Source: Cellulosimicrobium arenosum (GTDB taxonomy: Bacteria > Actinomycetota > Actinomycetes > Actinomycetales > Cellulomonadaceae). Taken from it: a stretch of DNA of 51,848 bases. Of this stretch, positions 7,546-19,474 are shown in pieces. The notes under the pieces are model-generated. The model ran no database searches, was not told where the DNA came from, and saw only the letters and a program-made list of their open reading frames with translations. The stretch covers positions 1-51,848 of the forward strand of contig NZ_JACYHB010000019.1 in assembly GCF_014837295.1 (NCBI RefSeq), given 5' to 3'. Each line of letters opens with the position of its first letter. Position 1 is the first letter of the stretch. The position numbers and the translations under genes are program-made.

Positions 7546-8913
7546 ATGACCGACGTGCGCCCCGACTCCCCCGCCACCCCTGCCGCCGACGGGGACGGCT
7601 GGCCCGCGCCCGTCGCGGGCGGACCGCTCGACGCGACCGTCGAGGTGCCCGGGTCGAAGTCCCTGACGAACCGCCTGCTGGTGCTGGCCGCGCTCGCCGA
7701 CGGGCCCGGCGTCCTGCGCGGCGCGCTGCGCTCGCGCGACGCGGACCTCATGGTGGCGGGGTTGCGCTCGCTCGGCGTCGAGGTCGCCGAGGGCGACGCC
7801 GCGAGCGAGCTGCGCGTGACGCCCGGCCCGCTGCGAGGGCCGGCGGAGGTCGACTGCGGGCTCGCGGGCACGGTCATGCGGTTCCTGCCCCCGGTCGCGG
7901 CGCTCGCGGACGGGACGGTCCGGTTCGACGGCGACGAGGGCGCGCGGGTGCGCCCCATGGGTCCCGTCCTCGCGGGCCTGCAGGCGCTCGACGTCGGGGT
8001 GGGAGCCGGCGAGGGCGGCCCGGTCACGTCCGGCCGCGCGCCGACGACGCTGCCCTTCACGATCCGCGGGCGCGGCCACGTGCGAGGCGGGTCCGTCGAC
8101 GTCGACGCGTCGGCGTCGAGCCAGTTCGTGTCCGGGCTGCTGCTCGCCGCCGCCCGGTTCGACCAGGGCCTGACGCTGCGGCACACCGGCCGGACCCTGC
8201 CGAGCATGCCCCACATCGACATGACGGTGCAGGTCCTGCGCGACGTGGGCGTCGTCGTCGACGACTCACGGGCCTCGATCTGGCGGGTCGAGCCGGGCAC
8301 GATCGCCGCGCGCGACGTCCGGGTCGAGCCCGACCTGTCCAACGCCGGGCCGTTCCTCGCGGCCGCACTCGTCGCGGGTGGGACGGTGCGCGTCGCAGGG
8401 TGGCCGACGACGACGACGCAGCCGGGTGCGATGCTCGGCGACCTGCTCACCGCCATGGGCGGGCACGCGACGCTCGCGGACGGTGTCATGACCGTCACCG
8501 GTACGGGAGAGGTCCGCGGTGTCGACGTCGACCTGCACGCCGCGGGCGAGCTCGCGCCCACGATCGCGGCGCTCGCCGCGCTGGCCGGCTCCCCCAGCCG
8601 GCTGCGCGGCATCGCGCACCTGCGCGGCCACGAGACGGACCGGCTCGCGGCGCTCGCGAGCGAGATCACGCGCCTCGGGGGGCAGGCGGAGGAGACCCGC
8701 GACGGGCTCGTCATCACGCCGAGGCCGCTGCACGGGGCGACGTTCCGTACGTACCACGACCACCGGATGGCGACCTCGGCCGCGCTCCTGGGACTGCGCG
8801 TCCCGGGCGTCGTCGTCCAGGACGTGGCGACGACCGCCAAGACCTTGCCCGGGTTCACGGGCATGTGGGACCGCATGCTGGCCGGTGCGTCCGTGGGAGC
8901 GGCGACGCGCTGA
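7546..8913 (+). CDS. aroA: 3-phosphoshikimate 1-carboxyvinyltransferase (EPSP synthase)
   Basis: This is the sixth step of the shikimate pathway: shikimate-3-phosphate plus PEP gives EPSP and phosphate. The 455-residue protein has the hallmark [20 protein letters not shown] near the N terminus and [32 protein letters not shown] and [14 protein letters not shown] mark the later substrate loops. The Phe after MR in the PEP-binding loop differs from the E. coli Pro but is usual in actinobacteria. The downstream rsgA start overlaps the stop (TGATG). The start follows a leaderless promoter signature. Confidence 0.97.
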   Translation: MTDVRPDSPATPAADGDGWPAPVAGGPLDATVEVPGSKSLTNRLLVLAALADGPGVLRGALRSRDADLMVAGLRSLGVEVAEGDAASELRVTPGPLRGPAEVDCGLAGTVMRFLPPVAALADGTVRFDGDEGARVRPMGPVLAGLQALDVGVGAGEGGPVTSGRAPTTLPFTIRGRGHVRGGSVDVDASASSQFVSGLLLAAARFDQGLTLRHTGRTLPSMPHIDMTVQVLRDVGVVVDDSRASIWRVEPGTIAARDVRVEPDLSNAGPFLAAALVAGGTVRVAGWPTTTTQPGAMLGDLLTAMGGHATLADGVMTVTGTGEVRGVDVDLHAAGELAPTIAALAALAGSPSRLRGIAHLRGHETDRLAALASEITRLGGQAEETRDGLVITPRPLHGATFRTYHDHRMATSAALLGLRVPGVVVQDVATTAKTLPGFTGMWDRMLAGASVGAATR

Positions 8914-9977
8914 TGAGCCGGCTACCCGACGAGTCGGACTTCCGGTCCCGCCCCACCAAGCGGGGCAGCCGGCCGCGCACCAAGCAGCGCCCCGAGCACG
9001 CGGACGCGGTGTCGGGCTTCGTGATCGGGGTCGACCGCGGCAGGTACACGCTGCTCGTCGGGGGCGAGGACGTCGGGGGCGACTCCTCCGCAGGTGCCGA
9101 CGAGCGCACGGTGACCGCGATGAAGGCCCGCGAGCTCGGTCGGACCCGCGTCGTGTGCGGGGACCGCGTCGGCATCGTGAGCGACGTCAGCGGCGACGCC
9201 GGCACCCTCGCGCGCATCGTGCGGATCGAGGAGAGGTCGTCGGTGCTGCGTCGTACCGCCGACGACACGGACCCCTACGAGCGGGTCATCGTGGCCAACG
9301 CCGACCAGCTCGTGATCGTCACCGCGCTCGCCGAGCCCGAGCCGCGGACGCGGATGATCGACCGGTGCGTCGTGGCCGCGTACGACGCCGGCATGGACGT
9401 GCTCCTGTGCCTGACCAAGGCGGACCTCGCGGATCCCGCCCCCCTGCGCGCCCTGTACGAGCCGCTCGGCGTCTCGGTGGTCGTGACGCGGCGCGTACCG
9501 ACGACGGACGACGACTGGGAGATCGAGCCGCTCGACGCGGTGCGGGACGCGCTCGCCGGCCGCGAGTCGGTGTTCGTGGGGCACTCCGGCGTGGGCAAGT
9601 CGACGCTCGTGAACGCGCTCGTGCCCGACGCCGGCCGCGCCACCGGCGTCGTCAACCAGGTCACGGGCCGGGGCCGGCAGACGTCGACGTCTGCCGTCGC
9701 GCTGCGGCTGCCCGGTGGAGGGTGGGTCATCGACACCCCCGGCGTGCGCTCGTTCGGCCTCGCGCACGTCGAGGTGGACCACCTGCTGAGCGCGTTCGAG
9801 GACCTCGCCGAGGTCGCCGCCGAGTGCCCGCGCGGGTGCACGCACCTCGACGACGCTCCCGACTGCGCGCTCGACGACTGGGTCACCGCGTCGCCCGACG
9901 CGCCGACCCGCGACGCACGCGCCGCGAGGGTCGAGTCCTTCCGCCGGGTGCTCGCGTCCCGCACCGGCGGCGCCTGA
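8913..9977 (+). CDS. rsgA: Ribosome small-subunit-dependent GTPase A
   Basis: This 354-residue circularly permuted GTPase acts in late 30S subunit maturation. The order of GTPase motifs is permuted as expected: TKAD (G4, about residue 167), then GHSGVGKST (G1, about 225) and DTPGVRSFG (G3, about 273). An OB-fold precedes them. The C-terminal zinc motif CPRGCTHLDDAPDC is intact. A basic N-terminal tail (about residues 1-30) is typical of actinobacterial members. It is translationally coupled to aroA through a TGATG overlap. Confidence 0.96.
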   Translation: MSRLPDESDFRSRPTKRGSRPRTKQRPEHADAVSGFVIGVDRGRYTLLVGGEDVGGDSSAGADERTVTAMKARELGRTRVVCGDRVGIVSDVSGDAGTLARIVRIEERSSVLRRTADDTDPYERVIVANADQLVIVTALAEPEPRTRMIDRCVVAAYDAGMDVLLCLTKADLADPAPLRALYEPLGVSVVVTRRVPTTDDDWEIEPLDAVRDALAGRESVFVGHSGVGKSTLVNALVPDAGRATGVVNQVTGRGRQTSTSAVALRLPGGGWVIDTPGVRSFGLAHVEVDHLLSAFEDLAEVAAECPRGCTHLDDAPDCALDDWVTASPDAPTRDARAARVESFRRVLASRTGGA

Positions 9978-9981
9978 CCGC

Positions 9982-9987
9982 TACGGT
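9982..9987 (+). promoter_or_regulatory. -10 element, leaderless hisN mRNA
   Basis: TACGGT is followed by 7 nt and ATG 9995. It lies in the 17-bp gap after rsgA, so hisN may have its own leaderless promoter. Confidence 0.45.
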
Positions 9988-9994
9988 GTCACCC

Positions 9995-10825
9995 ATGGTC
10001 ACCCCCTCGACGCGCGGATACGACGACGACCTGCGCCTCGCCCACGTCATCGCCGACCAGGTCGACGCCCACACCATGTCGCGCTTCAAGGCGCTCGACC
10101 TGCACGTCGAGTCCAAGCCGGACTCGACCCCGGTGAGCGACGCCGACCGCACCGCCGAGGAGATCATCCGGGCCCAGCTCGGCAGGGCGCGCGGGCGCGA
10201 CGCGATCGTGGGCGAGGAGTTCGGCGAGACCGGGCACGGTTCGCGCCGCTGGATCATCGACCCCATCGACGGGACGAAGAACTACGTGCGTGGCGTCCCG
10301 GTGTGGGCGACGCTCATCGCGCTCGCCGACGGCGACGACGTCGTGGTCGGCCTCGTGTCCGCACCCGCGCTCGGGCGGCGCTGGTGGGCGGCGAAGGGGA
10401 CCGGCGCGTGGACAGGCAAGTCGCTCGCCGCCGCCTCGCGCCTGCAGGTCTCCGGGGTCGCGGAGTGGTCCGACGCCTCGCTCGCCTACTCGTCCCTGAC
10501 GGGGTGGAAGGAGCAGGGCCGTCTCGACGCGTTCCTCGGCCTCATGGACGACGCGTGGCGCACGCGCGGGTACGGCGACTTCTGGTCGTACATGCTCGTC
10601 GCCGAGGGTGCGGCCGACGCCGCCGCCGAGCCGGAGCTCGAGCTCTACGACATGGCCGCGCTCGTCCCGATCGTCACGGAGGCCGGCGGACGGTTCACGT
10701 CGCTGGACGGCACCCCGGGGCCGTGGGGCGGCAACGCCGTCGCGACGAACGGGCTGCTCCAGGACACCGTGCTCGAGCGGATCGGCGACACCGTCCACGC
10801 GAGCGGCGCGCGGCCCGAGGCCTGA
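9995..10825 (+). CDS. hisN: Histidinol-phosphatase, inositol monophosphatase family
   Basis: This 276-residue Mg-dependent phosphatase has all FIG-superfamily motifs: VGEEFGE (metal ligand glutamates), WIIDPIDGTKNYVRG (the DxIDGT metal loop) and the C-terminal LYDMAALVPIVTEAGG. The WDxxA motif is LYDMA here, as in actinobacterial HisN. That family hydrolyses histidinol phosphate in histidine synthesis, and the aroA-rsgA-hisN order is common in actinobacteria. A different sugar-phosphate specificity cannot be excluded. Confidence 0.9.
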   Translation: MVTPSTRGYDDDLRLAHVIADQVDAHTMSRFKALDLHVESKPDSTPVSDADRTAEEIIRAQLGRARGRDAIVGEEFGETGHGSRRWIIDPIDGTKNYVRGVPVWATLIALADGDDVVVGLVSAPALGRRWWAAKGTGAWTGKSLAAASRLQVSGVAEWSDASLAYSSLTGWKEQGRLDAFLGLMDDAWRTRGYGDFWSYMLVAEGAADAAAEPELELYDMAALVPIVTEAGGRFTSLDGTPGPWGGNAVATNGLLQDTVLERIGDTVHASGARPEA

Positions 10826-10834
10826 CCTCAGGCC
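10819..10834. terminator. Palindrome spanning two convergent stop codons
   Basis: GGCCTGACCTCAGGCC is a 7-bp inverted repeat around a 2-bp centre. It includes the stop codons of hisN and of the convergent DUF6912 gene, which are only 2 bp apart. The tight loop makes strong termination uncertain. Confidence 0.35.
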
Positions 10835-11373
10835 CGCGGGACCGCCGCGATCTCGGACCAGTCGTACCAGAGCAGGTCACGGTCGGTGACACGCTCCAGC
10901 GCTGCGTCGAGCGCCGCGTCCGCGTCCGGACCGTCACCGTCCGCTGCGGCGAGGACCGCTGCCACGTCCGGCGCTGCCTCGACCTCGTCGACGTGCACGC
11001 ACACGACGGCCACGTCCGGCACGGTCTGCACGATGTCGACGGCGCTCGGCGACAGGTCTTCGTCGTCGGTGCCCGCCGGACGCGCCGATCCGCCCGGCCC
11101 CGCGAGCTGGACCGCGGCGTCGGGCACCTCGAGCGTCACCACGAGCCGCTGACGCGGTGCGCCCGGCCGCGCGGCGACCAGGGCGAGCGAGTCGTCTGCG
11201 GCCTCGAGCGCCGCGGCGAACTCCAGGCCTTCGTCGTCCTCGTCGGGCAGCTCGCGGGTCAGCGCCGTGGTCACCGCGTGCGCGCCCCGGGGCCGCACGG
11301 TCCACCGCGCGGCGTCGCGCGTCAGCACGACGTCGTCGAGCTCGTCCAGGGTCGCGGGCAGGTAGATGCGCAT
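10828..11373 (-). CDS. DUF6912 family protein
   Basis: This 181-residue protein begins MRIYLPATLDELDD and contains RGAHAVTTALTRELPDEDDEGLEFAA. I recall these as the signature of the actinobacterial DUF6912 family, whose function is unknown. It ends with DLLWYDWSEIAAV and has no membrane segment or signal peptide. It begins 4 nt after the CpaE-like gene and is the last member of a SAF/CpaE-like/DUF6912 operon. CACACT lies 6 nt before the ATG, so an additional leaderless start is possible. Confidence 0.8.
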   Translation of the reverse strand: MRIYLPATLDELDDVVLTRDAARWTVRPRGAHAVTTALTRELPDEDDEGLEFAAALEAADDSLALVAARPGAPRQRLVVTLEVPDAAVQLAGPGGSARPAGTDDEDLSPSAVDIVQTVPDVAVVCVHVDEVEAAPDVAAVLAAADGDGPDADAALDAALERVTDRDLLWYDWSEIAAVPRA

Positions 11374-11377
11374 GGGA

Positions 11378-12754
11378 TCAGTGTGCCGCTTCGAGGCTGC
11401 GCGCGGCGCTCCCGGGAGCGGGGCGCGCGGGCACGACCTCGCGCAGGTGCTCCGCGACCCGCGCCACCGCGCGCCGCGCCGACCCGCTCGGCGACACCTC
11501 CGGGAGCGTCCTGCCCTCGCGCAGCGCGACGTCGAGCGCGCCGTCCTCCGGGACGACGAACAGGTCGGCGACTCCCGCGTAACGCTCCATCGCCAGGCGC
11601 ACCGCACTCTCCGGACGCGGTCCGACGACGGCCGCGCGGACCCGGTTCACCACGACGACCCGCTCCGCGGAGAGCGCGACGCCGCTGTCGGCGAGCTCGT
11701 CCAGCGACCGGACGAGACGCTGCAGTCCGACCGGGTCGGCGGACCCGACCACGACGACCGCGTCGGCCGCGGACAGGGCGCTGAGCGTCGCCCCGTTGCG
11801 CTGCGGCGCGCGGGTGTCATAGCTCAGCAGCTCGTCGCGCTCGACGCAGAATCCGCAGTCGACGACGGTCCAGTCCGCGAGCGTGCGGGTCACGTCCCAC
11901 ACGGCGTCGAGGGACGGGCCGGGCAGCTCGGGCCAGCGGGCCGCGCGGGCGATACCCGTCAGGACGCGCAGCCGGGGCGCGACGACCGGCGTCAGGCGCG
12001 CGAGCGTGGCCGCGGACAGCATGCCCTGCGCAGCGCCCCGGGCCGCCGCCGCCAGGCCGGGCGACTCGTCGAGCAGCCCGAGGCGCTGCGCGATCGTCCC
12101 TCCGTACGTGTCGGCGTCCACCAGGACGACGTCCGCCTCCGGCCCGCGGGGAGCCGTCGCGGGCAGGTCGACCTCAGAGACCGCACGACGTGCGCGGCGC
12201 GGACGCCTGCCCGGGGCGCGGGGTCCCGACAGCTCCGCGGCGAGGTTGACCGCGAGCGTCGTGCGTCCGGGTGCGCCCGTCGGTCCCCAGACGGCGACGA
12301 GGCGGCCGTCGCGCGGAGCCTGTGACCCGAGGGCACTCTCCTGGGGGGCCGTCGGCGGCAGGGCCGGCCCGCCAGGTGCCGCGGAGGCGCCGCGCGCCGT
12401 GTCGCGGACCGCGTCGCGCAGCCCGGCGGCGGGTGCCGACAGGTCCACGACGGTGTCCACGCCGAGCGTCACGAGCATGTCACGCTCCCACGGTTGGCCG
12501 GCGATCGCCACGACCCGCACCGCGTGCGCGTGCAGGTGCGCGATCGCGTCCCGGTCGAGCGACGGCAGGTCCGCCGAGACGACGGCGACCCGACCGGCAC
12601 CGGCCGCGGCAGCCGCGAGGAGCTCGACGACGTCGGCGCAGCGCCGCGTCACCTGCAGTCCGGAGCCGGGCGCGTCGAGCGCCGTCACGACGCCTGCCTC
12701 GCCCGGCCCACGCACCGCGCACAGGACGGTCGCGACGGCCGTCGCCCCCGCCAT
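11378..12754 (-). CDS. CpaE-like P-loop ATPase (MinD/ParA superfamily)
   Basis: In this 458-residue protein, residues 1-120 resemble a receiver-like domain (VVSADLPSLDRDAIAHLHAH). A deviant Walker A follows at 157-166 (GPTGAPGRTT), then VVLVDADTYGGTIAQRLGL and ADWTVVDCGF as the Walker A' and B regions. The layout is that of CpaE/TadZ localisation ATPases. The usual KGGxGKS loop is changed: lysines are replaced and RTT ends the loop. It overlaps the SAF gene stop (TGATG). No pilus motor, prepilin or CpaF gene is nearby. It may serve another membrane or septum process; this is uncertain. Confidence 0.75.
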   Translation of the reverse strand: MAGATAVATVLCAVRGPGEAGVVTALDAPGSGLQVTRRCADVVELLAAAAAGAGRVAVVSADLPSLDRDAIAHLHAHAVRVVAIAGQPWERDMLVTLGVDTVVDLSAPAAGLRDAVRDTARGASAAPGGPALPPTAPQESALGSQAPRDGRLVAVWGPTGAPGRTTLAVNLAAELSGPRAPGRRPRRARRAVSEVDLPATAPRGPEADVVLVDADTYGGTIAQRLGLLDESPGLAAAARGAAQGMLSAATLARLTPVVAPRLRVLTGIARAARWPELPGPSLDAVWDVTRTLADWTVVDCGFCVERDELLSYDTRAPQRNGATLSALSAADAVVVVGSADPVGLQRLVRSLDELADSGVALSAERVVVVNRVRAAVVGPRPESAVRLAMERYAGVADLFVVPEDGALDVALREGRTLPEVSPSGSARRAVARVAEHLREVVPARPAPGSAARSLEAAH

Positions 12755-13467
12755 CAGGCACCGCCCCGGGGGACGACGGCGAGGTCGCCCTCACCGGTCA
12801 CCGCGCTGAGGACGGTCGGCAGGTCGGCCACTGGCACCAGGGTGTGGACCGTGACGGGACCGCCCGCGACCAACGATCCGCCGCCCTCGTCGACCTGCGC
12901 GACCGTCACGTCGGAGACCAGCTCGACCGGGTCGCGGGGCGCGTCGTCGTCACCCTCCGCGGCGTCCTCCGCCGGGACGTACCAGAGGTCGACCTGCGTC
13001 CCCGGGGCGATCCGGTCCGACAGCCCGGTGGTCACCGGGACGGCGACCGACCGCACCTCGAGATCCTCCGCGCTCCCGTAGGCGGACGGGCGCACGAGCT
13101 CGCCCGGTTCGAGCGCCCGGAGCATCACCGCGTCGTCCGGCAGCGGCGCGTCCGCGTGCACGTAGCCGTCGTCCACCGGACCCAGCTGGACGTCGACGAT
13201 GCGCAGGTCCTGTGCGGCGACGGGGTCGCCCGGCAGGAGCACGCCGGCAGCCGCGTAGACCGGCACCGTGCGGCTCGCCGAGCCGACCGCCCACGACCCG
13301 AGCGCGACCGAGCAGGCGATCACGACGACGCCGATCAGCAGGCGCGGGTCGCGCCAGGTAGGTCGACGTAGCCGCGACGCCGTGGGTGATGCCGCGCCGG
13401 GCCGTGCGCCGTCGCGTTCCGCGAGCTCGGGCCGGTCTGGCGGGGCAGGGTGGATCGTCTGAGTCAT
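12754..13467 (-). CDS. SAF domain-containing membrane-anchored protein (CpaB-like)
   Basis: The 237-residue protein has a Pro/Arg-rich cytoplasmic N terminus, one transmembrane helix (about residues 43-62, LLIGVVVIACSVALGSWAVG) and an extracytoplasmic SAF domain beginning VPVYAAAGVLLPGDPV. It continues with the CpaB-type segment RSVAVPVTTGLSDRIAPGTQVDLW. SAF/CpaB proteins are linked to flagellar or pilus assembly. The pairing with a CpaE-like ATPase supports this origin, but no other pilus gene is present. The start is ATG; the ribosome binding site is weak. Confidence 0.78.
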   Translation of the reverse strand: MTQTIHPAPPDRPELAERDGARPGAASPTASRLRRPTWRDPRLLIGVVVIACSVALGSWAVGSASRTVPVYAAAGVLLPGDPVAAQDLRIVDVQLGPVDDGYVHADAPLPDDAVMLRALEPGELVRPSAYGSAEDLEVRSVAVPVTTGLSDRIAPGTQVDLWYVPAEDAAEGDDDAPRDPVELVSDVTVAQVDEGGGSLVAGGPVTVHTLVPVADLPTVLSAVTGEGDLAVVPRGGA

Positions 13468-13583
13468 CGTCGTCCCGTCCGTGGCGTCGAAGAGCGCGGG
13501 TGCGCTCCGAGGTCATGATGGTGGCTCGGGCGCCACCGTGCCGAGGCCCTGTGGAGAACAGCGTCCCGGCGAGGAGCGCGTGC

Positions 13584-13589
13584 CAGACT
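13584..13589 (+). promoter_or_regulatory. -10 element, leaderless HTH gene
   Basis: CAGACT is followed by 6 nt and ATG 13596, with no Shine-Dalgarno sequence. Confidence 0.4.
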
Positions 13590-13595
13590 TGGGCC

Positions 13596-13811
13596 ATGGC
13601 ACAGCGCTTCCTCACACTCGCCGACGTCACGGAGGAGCTCAACATCTCTGCGGCGCAGGCGTACGCGCTCGTCCGTTCCGGCGAGCTCCCCGCGATCCAG
13701 GTCGGCGGTCGCGGTCAGTGGCGGGTCGAGGCGTCGGAGCTCGAGACCTACATCCAGCGCCTGTACGCCCAGACCCGCCAGCGCATCGACGCGGGCGAGT
13801 TCGAGGCCTGA
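13596..13811 (+). CDS. Small MerR-like/BldC-type helix-turn-helix protein
   Basis: The 71-residue protein is a single winged-helix domain of the excisionase/MerR-like type. LTLADVTEELNISAAQAYAL forms the helix-turn-helix, VRSGELPAIQVGGRGQWRV the wing, and a short C-terminal helix follows. Size and architecture match BldC-family regulators, which bind direct repeats by head-to-tail oligomerisation. It is not an excisionase: there is no prophage context. An array of 10-bp phased repeats about 700 bp downstream (14501-14550) is a candidate target. The start is set by the leaderless signature. Confidence 0.85.
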   Translation: MAQRFLTLADVTEELNISAAQAYALVRSGELPAIQVGGRGQWRVEASELETYIQRLYAQTRQRIDAGEFEA

Positions 13812-13858
13812 CACCCCGCGCACCGAGCGGTCGCTGCACCGTTCCCCCTGCGGTGCGG

Positions 13859-14398
13859 TCATCTGGTGCCCGTCCCCCCGTCCGACTCGCTCACGCACAC
13901 CAGCGCGGCGAAGGGCACCGTCCGGGTCCCGTGCGACTGCCCGGGGGCGACCTCGAGGTCCAGGTGGTCCTTGCCGACCCTCGCGATCCAGCCGGGATGG
14001 ACGCCCGCGAGGGTGCTCACCTGTACCGGCCGACGGTCGCGCATCAGCGCGCGCAGCACGTGGCCCACCCCGTAGCCGTCGCCCCGAGGACCCGGGGCAG
14101 GTCGCGCGGTCCGCGCGAGTCCTTGCACCGTGACGACTGCCGAGGTGAGGACCACGTGCTGGCGTGTCGCGTCCGTGAGCAGCAGCCAACCGGTGCCGAG
14201 ATCGTGCAGCCGACCCGAGACACGCGAACCGTCCCGCAGCTCGAGCGTCACGACGTCCCGGGTGTCGCGCAGCCGCTCCGCGAACGTGATCGTCGCGTGC
14301 TCTGCGCGCGTGAGGTCGGCGACAGCGACGTCACGGTCCGCGCGCTCCGCCGCGACCAGCTGCGCCGCGAGATCGTCGAACAGCGCCTCCCATCGCAC
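13859..14398 (-). CDS. Conserved actinobacterial protein of unknown function
   Basis: The 179-residue protein begins VRWEALFDDLAAQLVAAERA. An N-terminal coiled helix precedes a small beta-rich region (TLELRDGSRVSGRLHDLGTG, WLLLTDATRQHVVLTSAVV) that resembles an SH3 or Sm-like fold, with a second similar strand set near the C terminus (STLAGVHPGWIARVGKDHLD). I recall similar proteins in other actinobacteria but no function. GTG 14398 is chosen over the longer frame because TACGGT lies exactly 6 nt upstream. It is convergent with the BldC-like gene. Confidence 0.7.
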   Translation of the reverse strand: MRWEALFDDLAAQLVAAERADRDVAVADLTRAEHATITFAERLRDTRDVVTLELRDGSRVSGRLHDLGTGWLLLTDATRQHVVLTSAVVTVQGLARTARPAPGPRGDGYGVGHVLRALMRDRRPVQVSTLAGVHPGWIARVGKDHLDLEVAPGQSHGTRTVPFAALVCVSESDGGTGTR

Positions 14399-14404
14399 GC
14401 GCAC

Positions 14405-14410
14405 ACCGTA
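14405..14410 (-). promoter_or_regulatory. -10 element, leaderless transcript
   Basis: TACGGT on the minus strand is followed by 6 nt and GTG 14398. Confidence 0.45.
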
Positions 14411-14500
14411 GCGGGCACCCACCCCTGCCTTGTCGCAGCCGTCCACATCACGAGAAGTCGCTGGACACCCATGCCCATTGCCGCTTAGATGGCTTGAGGA

Positions 14501-14550
14501 CGATCAAACAACATCAAACAGCATCTGAAGATATCGAGTCACATCAAGCA
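14501..14550 (+). repeat. Five direct repeats in exact 10-bp phase (putative BldC-type array)
   Basis: The trinucleotide ATC recurs at 14503, 14513, 14523, 14533 and 14543, in units such as CGATCAAACA, ACATCAAACA and ACATCAAGCA. The tract is AT-rich for this genome and ends 41 bp before the LysM gene start. Confidence 0.75.
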
Positions 14551-14591
14551 GCAGACATGCGCACGGCACGTCCAGCGGATCGGGGAGCACC

Positions 14592-15614
14592 ATGGGAGCA
14601 CGGACACGACCGGACCTGGACGGAGAGGTACGACCGGCTCCGGCAGCCGACGCGTCGTCCGCCGCGAGGGTGCTGCTCCTCGCGCTCGTCACGGGCGTGG
14701 CGACCGCGGTCCTCGCCTGGAGAGCGGGGGTGGTCGCGGCCGATCTCGCCCCGCTGCGCGTCGAGGACTGCCTCGAGCTGCTCGCGCTCGCGGTGGGGAT
14801 CCTCGCGGCGGGCTGGCTGGCACTGGCCTCCCTGCTCGCCCTCCTCTGCGTCCTCGTGCGGGCCGGAGGGCGCTCCTGGGCGCGCGGCGAGCGCCTGCTC
14901 GTGCGGCACGCGCCCGCGGTCGTCCGGCGCGCGGCGCGCGTCGGCGTGAGCCTGTCGGTCGGTGCTGGCCTCGTGCTGGGAGCCGGGACCGCACAGGCCG
15001 CAGAGCTCGAGCCGCCCGAGCAGCAGAGCGCGGTCGCCGTCGACCTCGGCTGGCGGGAGGCGCCCGCGGCCGCGACTGCCGACGCCAGGCAGACCCCGGC
15101 GGCGGCCGACGCCGGGCAGAAGCCGGAGAGCGTGCCGGATCCCGCCGCCGCAGCGGACCACGGAGGCGGCACGGCACGTCCGGCTCCGAGCCCGTCGAGC
15201 ACGACGACGGGCGCGAGCACGTCCACCTCGACCACCGAGACGGTCGTGGAGAACGCTCCGACGAGCGCTCCGGACACCCCCGAGGCCGCGTCGGCGCGCG
15301 GGACCGACGTCCCCGCACCGGCGCCCGCCGCCGCGGCGGCGGCCCCGTCCGTGCCCGCGCAGACCCGCGACGCCGTCCTCACGGTCCGGCGCGCGCAGCA
15401 GCCGGCTCCCACCGGCACCACCAACCCCGCGGAGGTCGTCGTGGTCCGTGGCGACAACCTGTGGAGCATCGCCGCTCGGCAGCTCCCGGCCGACGCGTCC
15501 GCCGCCGACGTCGGTGCCGAGGTCGAGCGCTGGTACGCGGCGAACCGGGGCGTCGTCGGGGACGACCCCGACCTGATCCGACCCGGCCAGGTCCTCGTCC
15601 CGCCGCCCGCCTGA
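14592..15614 (+). CDS. Membrane-anchored LysM peptidoglycan-binding protein
   Basis: This 340-residue protein has hydrophobic segments at about 25-50, 62-90 and 116-136, then a long Ala/Pro/Thr/Ser-rich linker (about 140-275). A C-terminal LysM domain follows (281-337: VVVRGDNLWSIAARQL, then WYAANRGVVGDDPDLIRPGQ). The linker and LysM domain are probably outside the cell, where LysM binds N-acetylglucosamine chains of peptidoglycan. GGGGAG precedes the ATG. A phased direct-repeat array lies immediately upstream, and an Rv3235-family gene follows 26 bp downstream. It may have a cell-wall or division-related role. Confidence 0.88.
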   Translation: MGARTRPDLDGEVRPAPAADASSAARVLLLALVTGVATAVLAWRAGVVAADLAPLRVEDCLELLALAVGILAAGWLALASLLALLCVLVRAGGRSWARGERLLVRHAPAVVRRAARVGVSLSVGAGLVLGAGTAQAAELEPPEQQSAVAVDLGWREAPAAATADARQTPAAADAGQKPESVPDPAAAADHGGGTARPAPSPSSTTTGASTSTSTTETVVENAPTSAPDTPEAASARGTDVPAPAPAAAAAAPSVPAQTRDAVLTVRRAQQPAPTGTTNPAEVVVVRGDNLWSIAARQLPADASAADVGAEVERWYAANRGVVGDDPDLIRPGQVLVPPPA

Positions 15615-15640
15615 CCGTCACGAGCACAAGGAGCACGGCT

Positions 15641-16201
15641 ATGACCGCACCGACCGTCACGTCCTTCTCTGCGCCGTCTTCCACGACGCGCGCCCGCACC
15701 GCGGACGTCCCCGCCGCACCCTCCCCGGCACGGCTCCTGCGCTGCATCGGGGAACGCGCCGCCCCGGAGATCGACACCCTCGCGCCCCACGTCCCGCAGC
15801 ACCTCGTCCGCCGACGCCCGCTCGGCGAGGCGACCGCACCCGGCCCCGTCGCCGACCCGCGTGCTCTGTGCTGCGCGGTCGTCCGTGCCGCCGTCGAGGT
15901 GCTGCGCGGCGAACGCACGGTCCACCAGCTCGCCCGGTGGGTCACCCCCGAGATCTACGACGCGCTCGCACGGCGGGCCCGCCTCGTCGTCGACGCCCGG
16001 GCGCTCACCCCCGTGACGGCCGGCGCGCCCGAGCCGACGACGCGGCCCGTCAGCGTCCGCCGCGCCCGGGTCGTGCGGCTCGGCGAGTCCGTCGCCGAGG
16101 CCACGGTCGTCGTCCAGGACGGGGACCGCGTGCGTGCAGCAGCAGCGCGTCTCGAGCTACGACGAGGCGTGTGGCGCGTCGTCGTGCTCGAGATCGGCTG
16201 A
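15641..16201 (+). CDS. Rv3235 family protein
   Basis: In this 186-residue protein the N-terminal 30 residues are disordered. The conserved core contains ALCCAVVRAAVEVLRGERTV and LARWVTPEIYDALARRA, followed by strands RRARVVRLGESVAEATVVV. This matches the actinobacterial Rv3235 family, which typically sits next to secA; here secA is convergent. AAGGAG lies 7 nt before the ATG, and the gene is in the same transcript as the LysM gene. No enzymatic motif is seen; function is unknown. Confidence 0.85.
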   Translation: MTAPTVTSFSAPSSTTRARTADVPAAPSPARLLRCIGERAAPEIDTLAPHVPQHLVRRRPLGEATAPGPVADPRALCCAVVRAAVEVLRGERTVHQLARWVTPEIYDALARRARLVVDARALTPVTAGAPEPTTRPVSVRRARVVRLGESVAEATVVVQDGDRVRAAAARLELRRGVWRVVVLEIG

Positions 16202-16241
16202 GACGACGAGGGTTCCCCGCGCGCGGTGACCCGGGACGCGC

Positions 16242-19295
<3,054 letters not shown>

Positions 19296-19474
19296 GCAGA
19301 ACTCCCGTATCGATCGCGTCCCCGGGCCGGGTGGACCGGGAGGGTGCCGCGCCCGCACCGCGCAGTGGTGCACGGGTGGGACGTCGGCAACGTCACAGAC
19401 CATCGTAGGCGAGTCGGGGACCGGCGCGTCCCGCCCGCCCGTTCGCCGACGACGAACCGGCCCGTCGCGTCGGG

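Noticed and set aside
7846-7900. Altered PEP loop in AroA as a sign of glyphosate tolerance
   Set aside because: As far as I recall, AGTVxRF with Phe in place of Pro is the normal actinobacterial form, so it carries no special meaning here.
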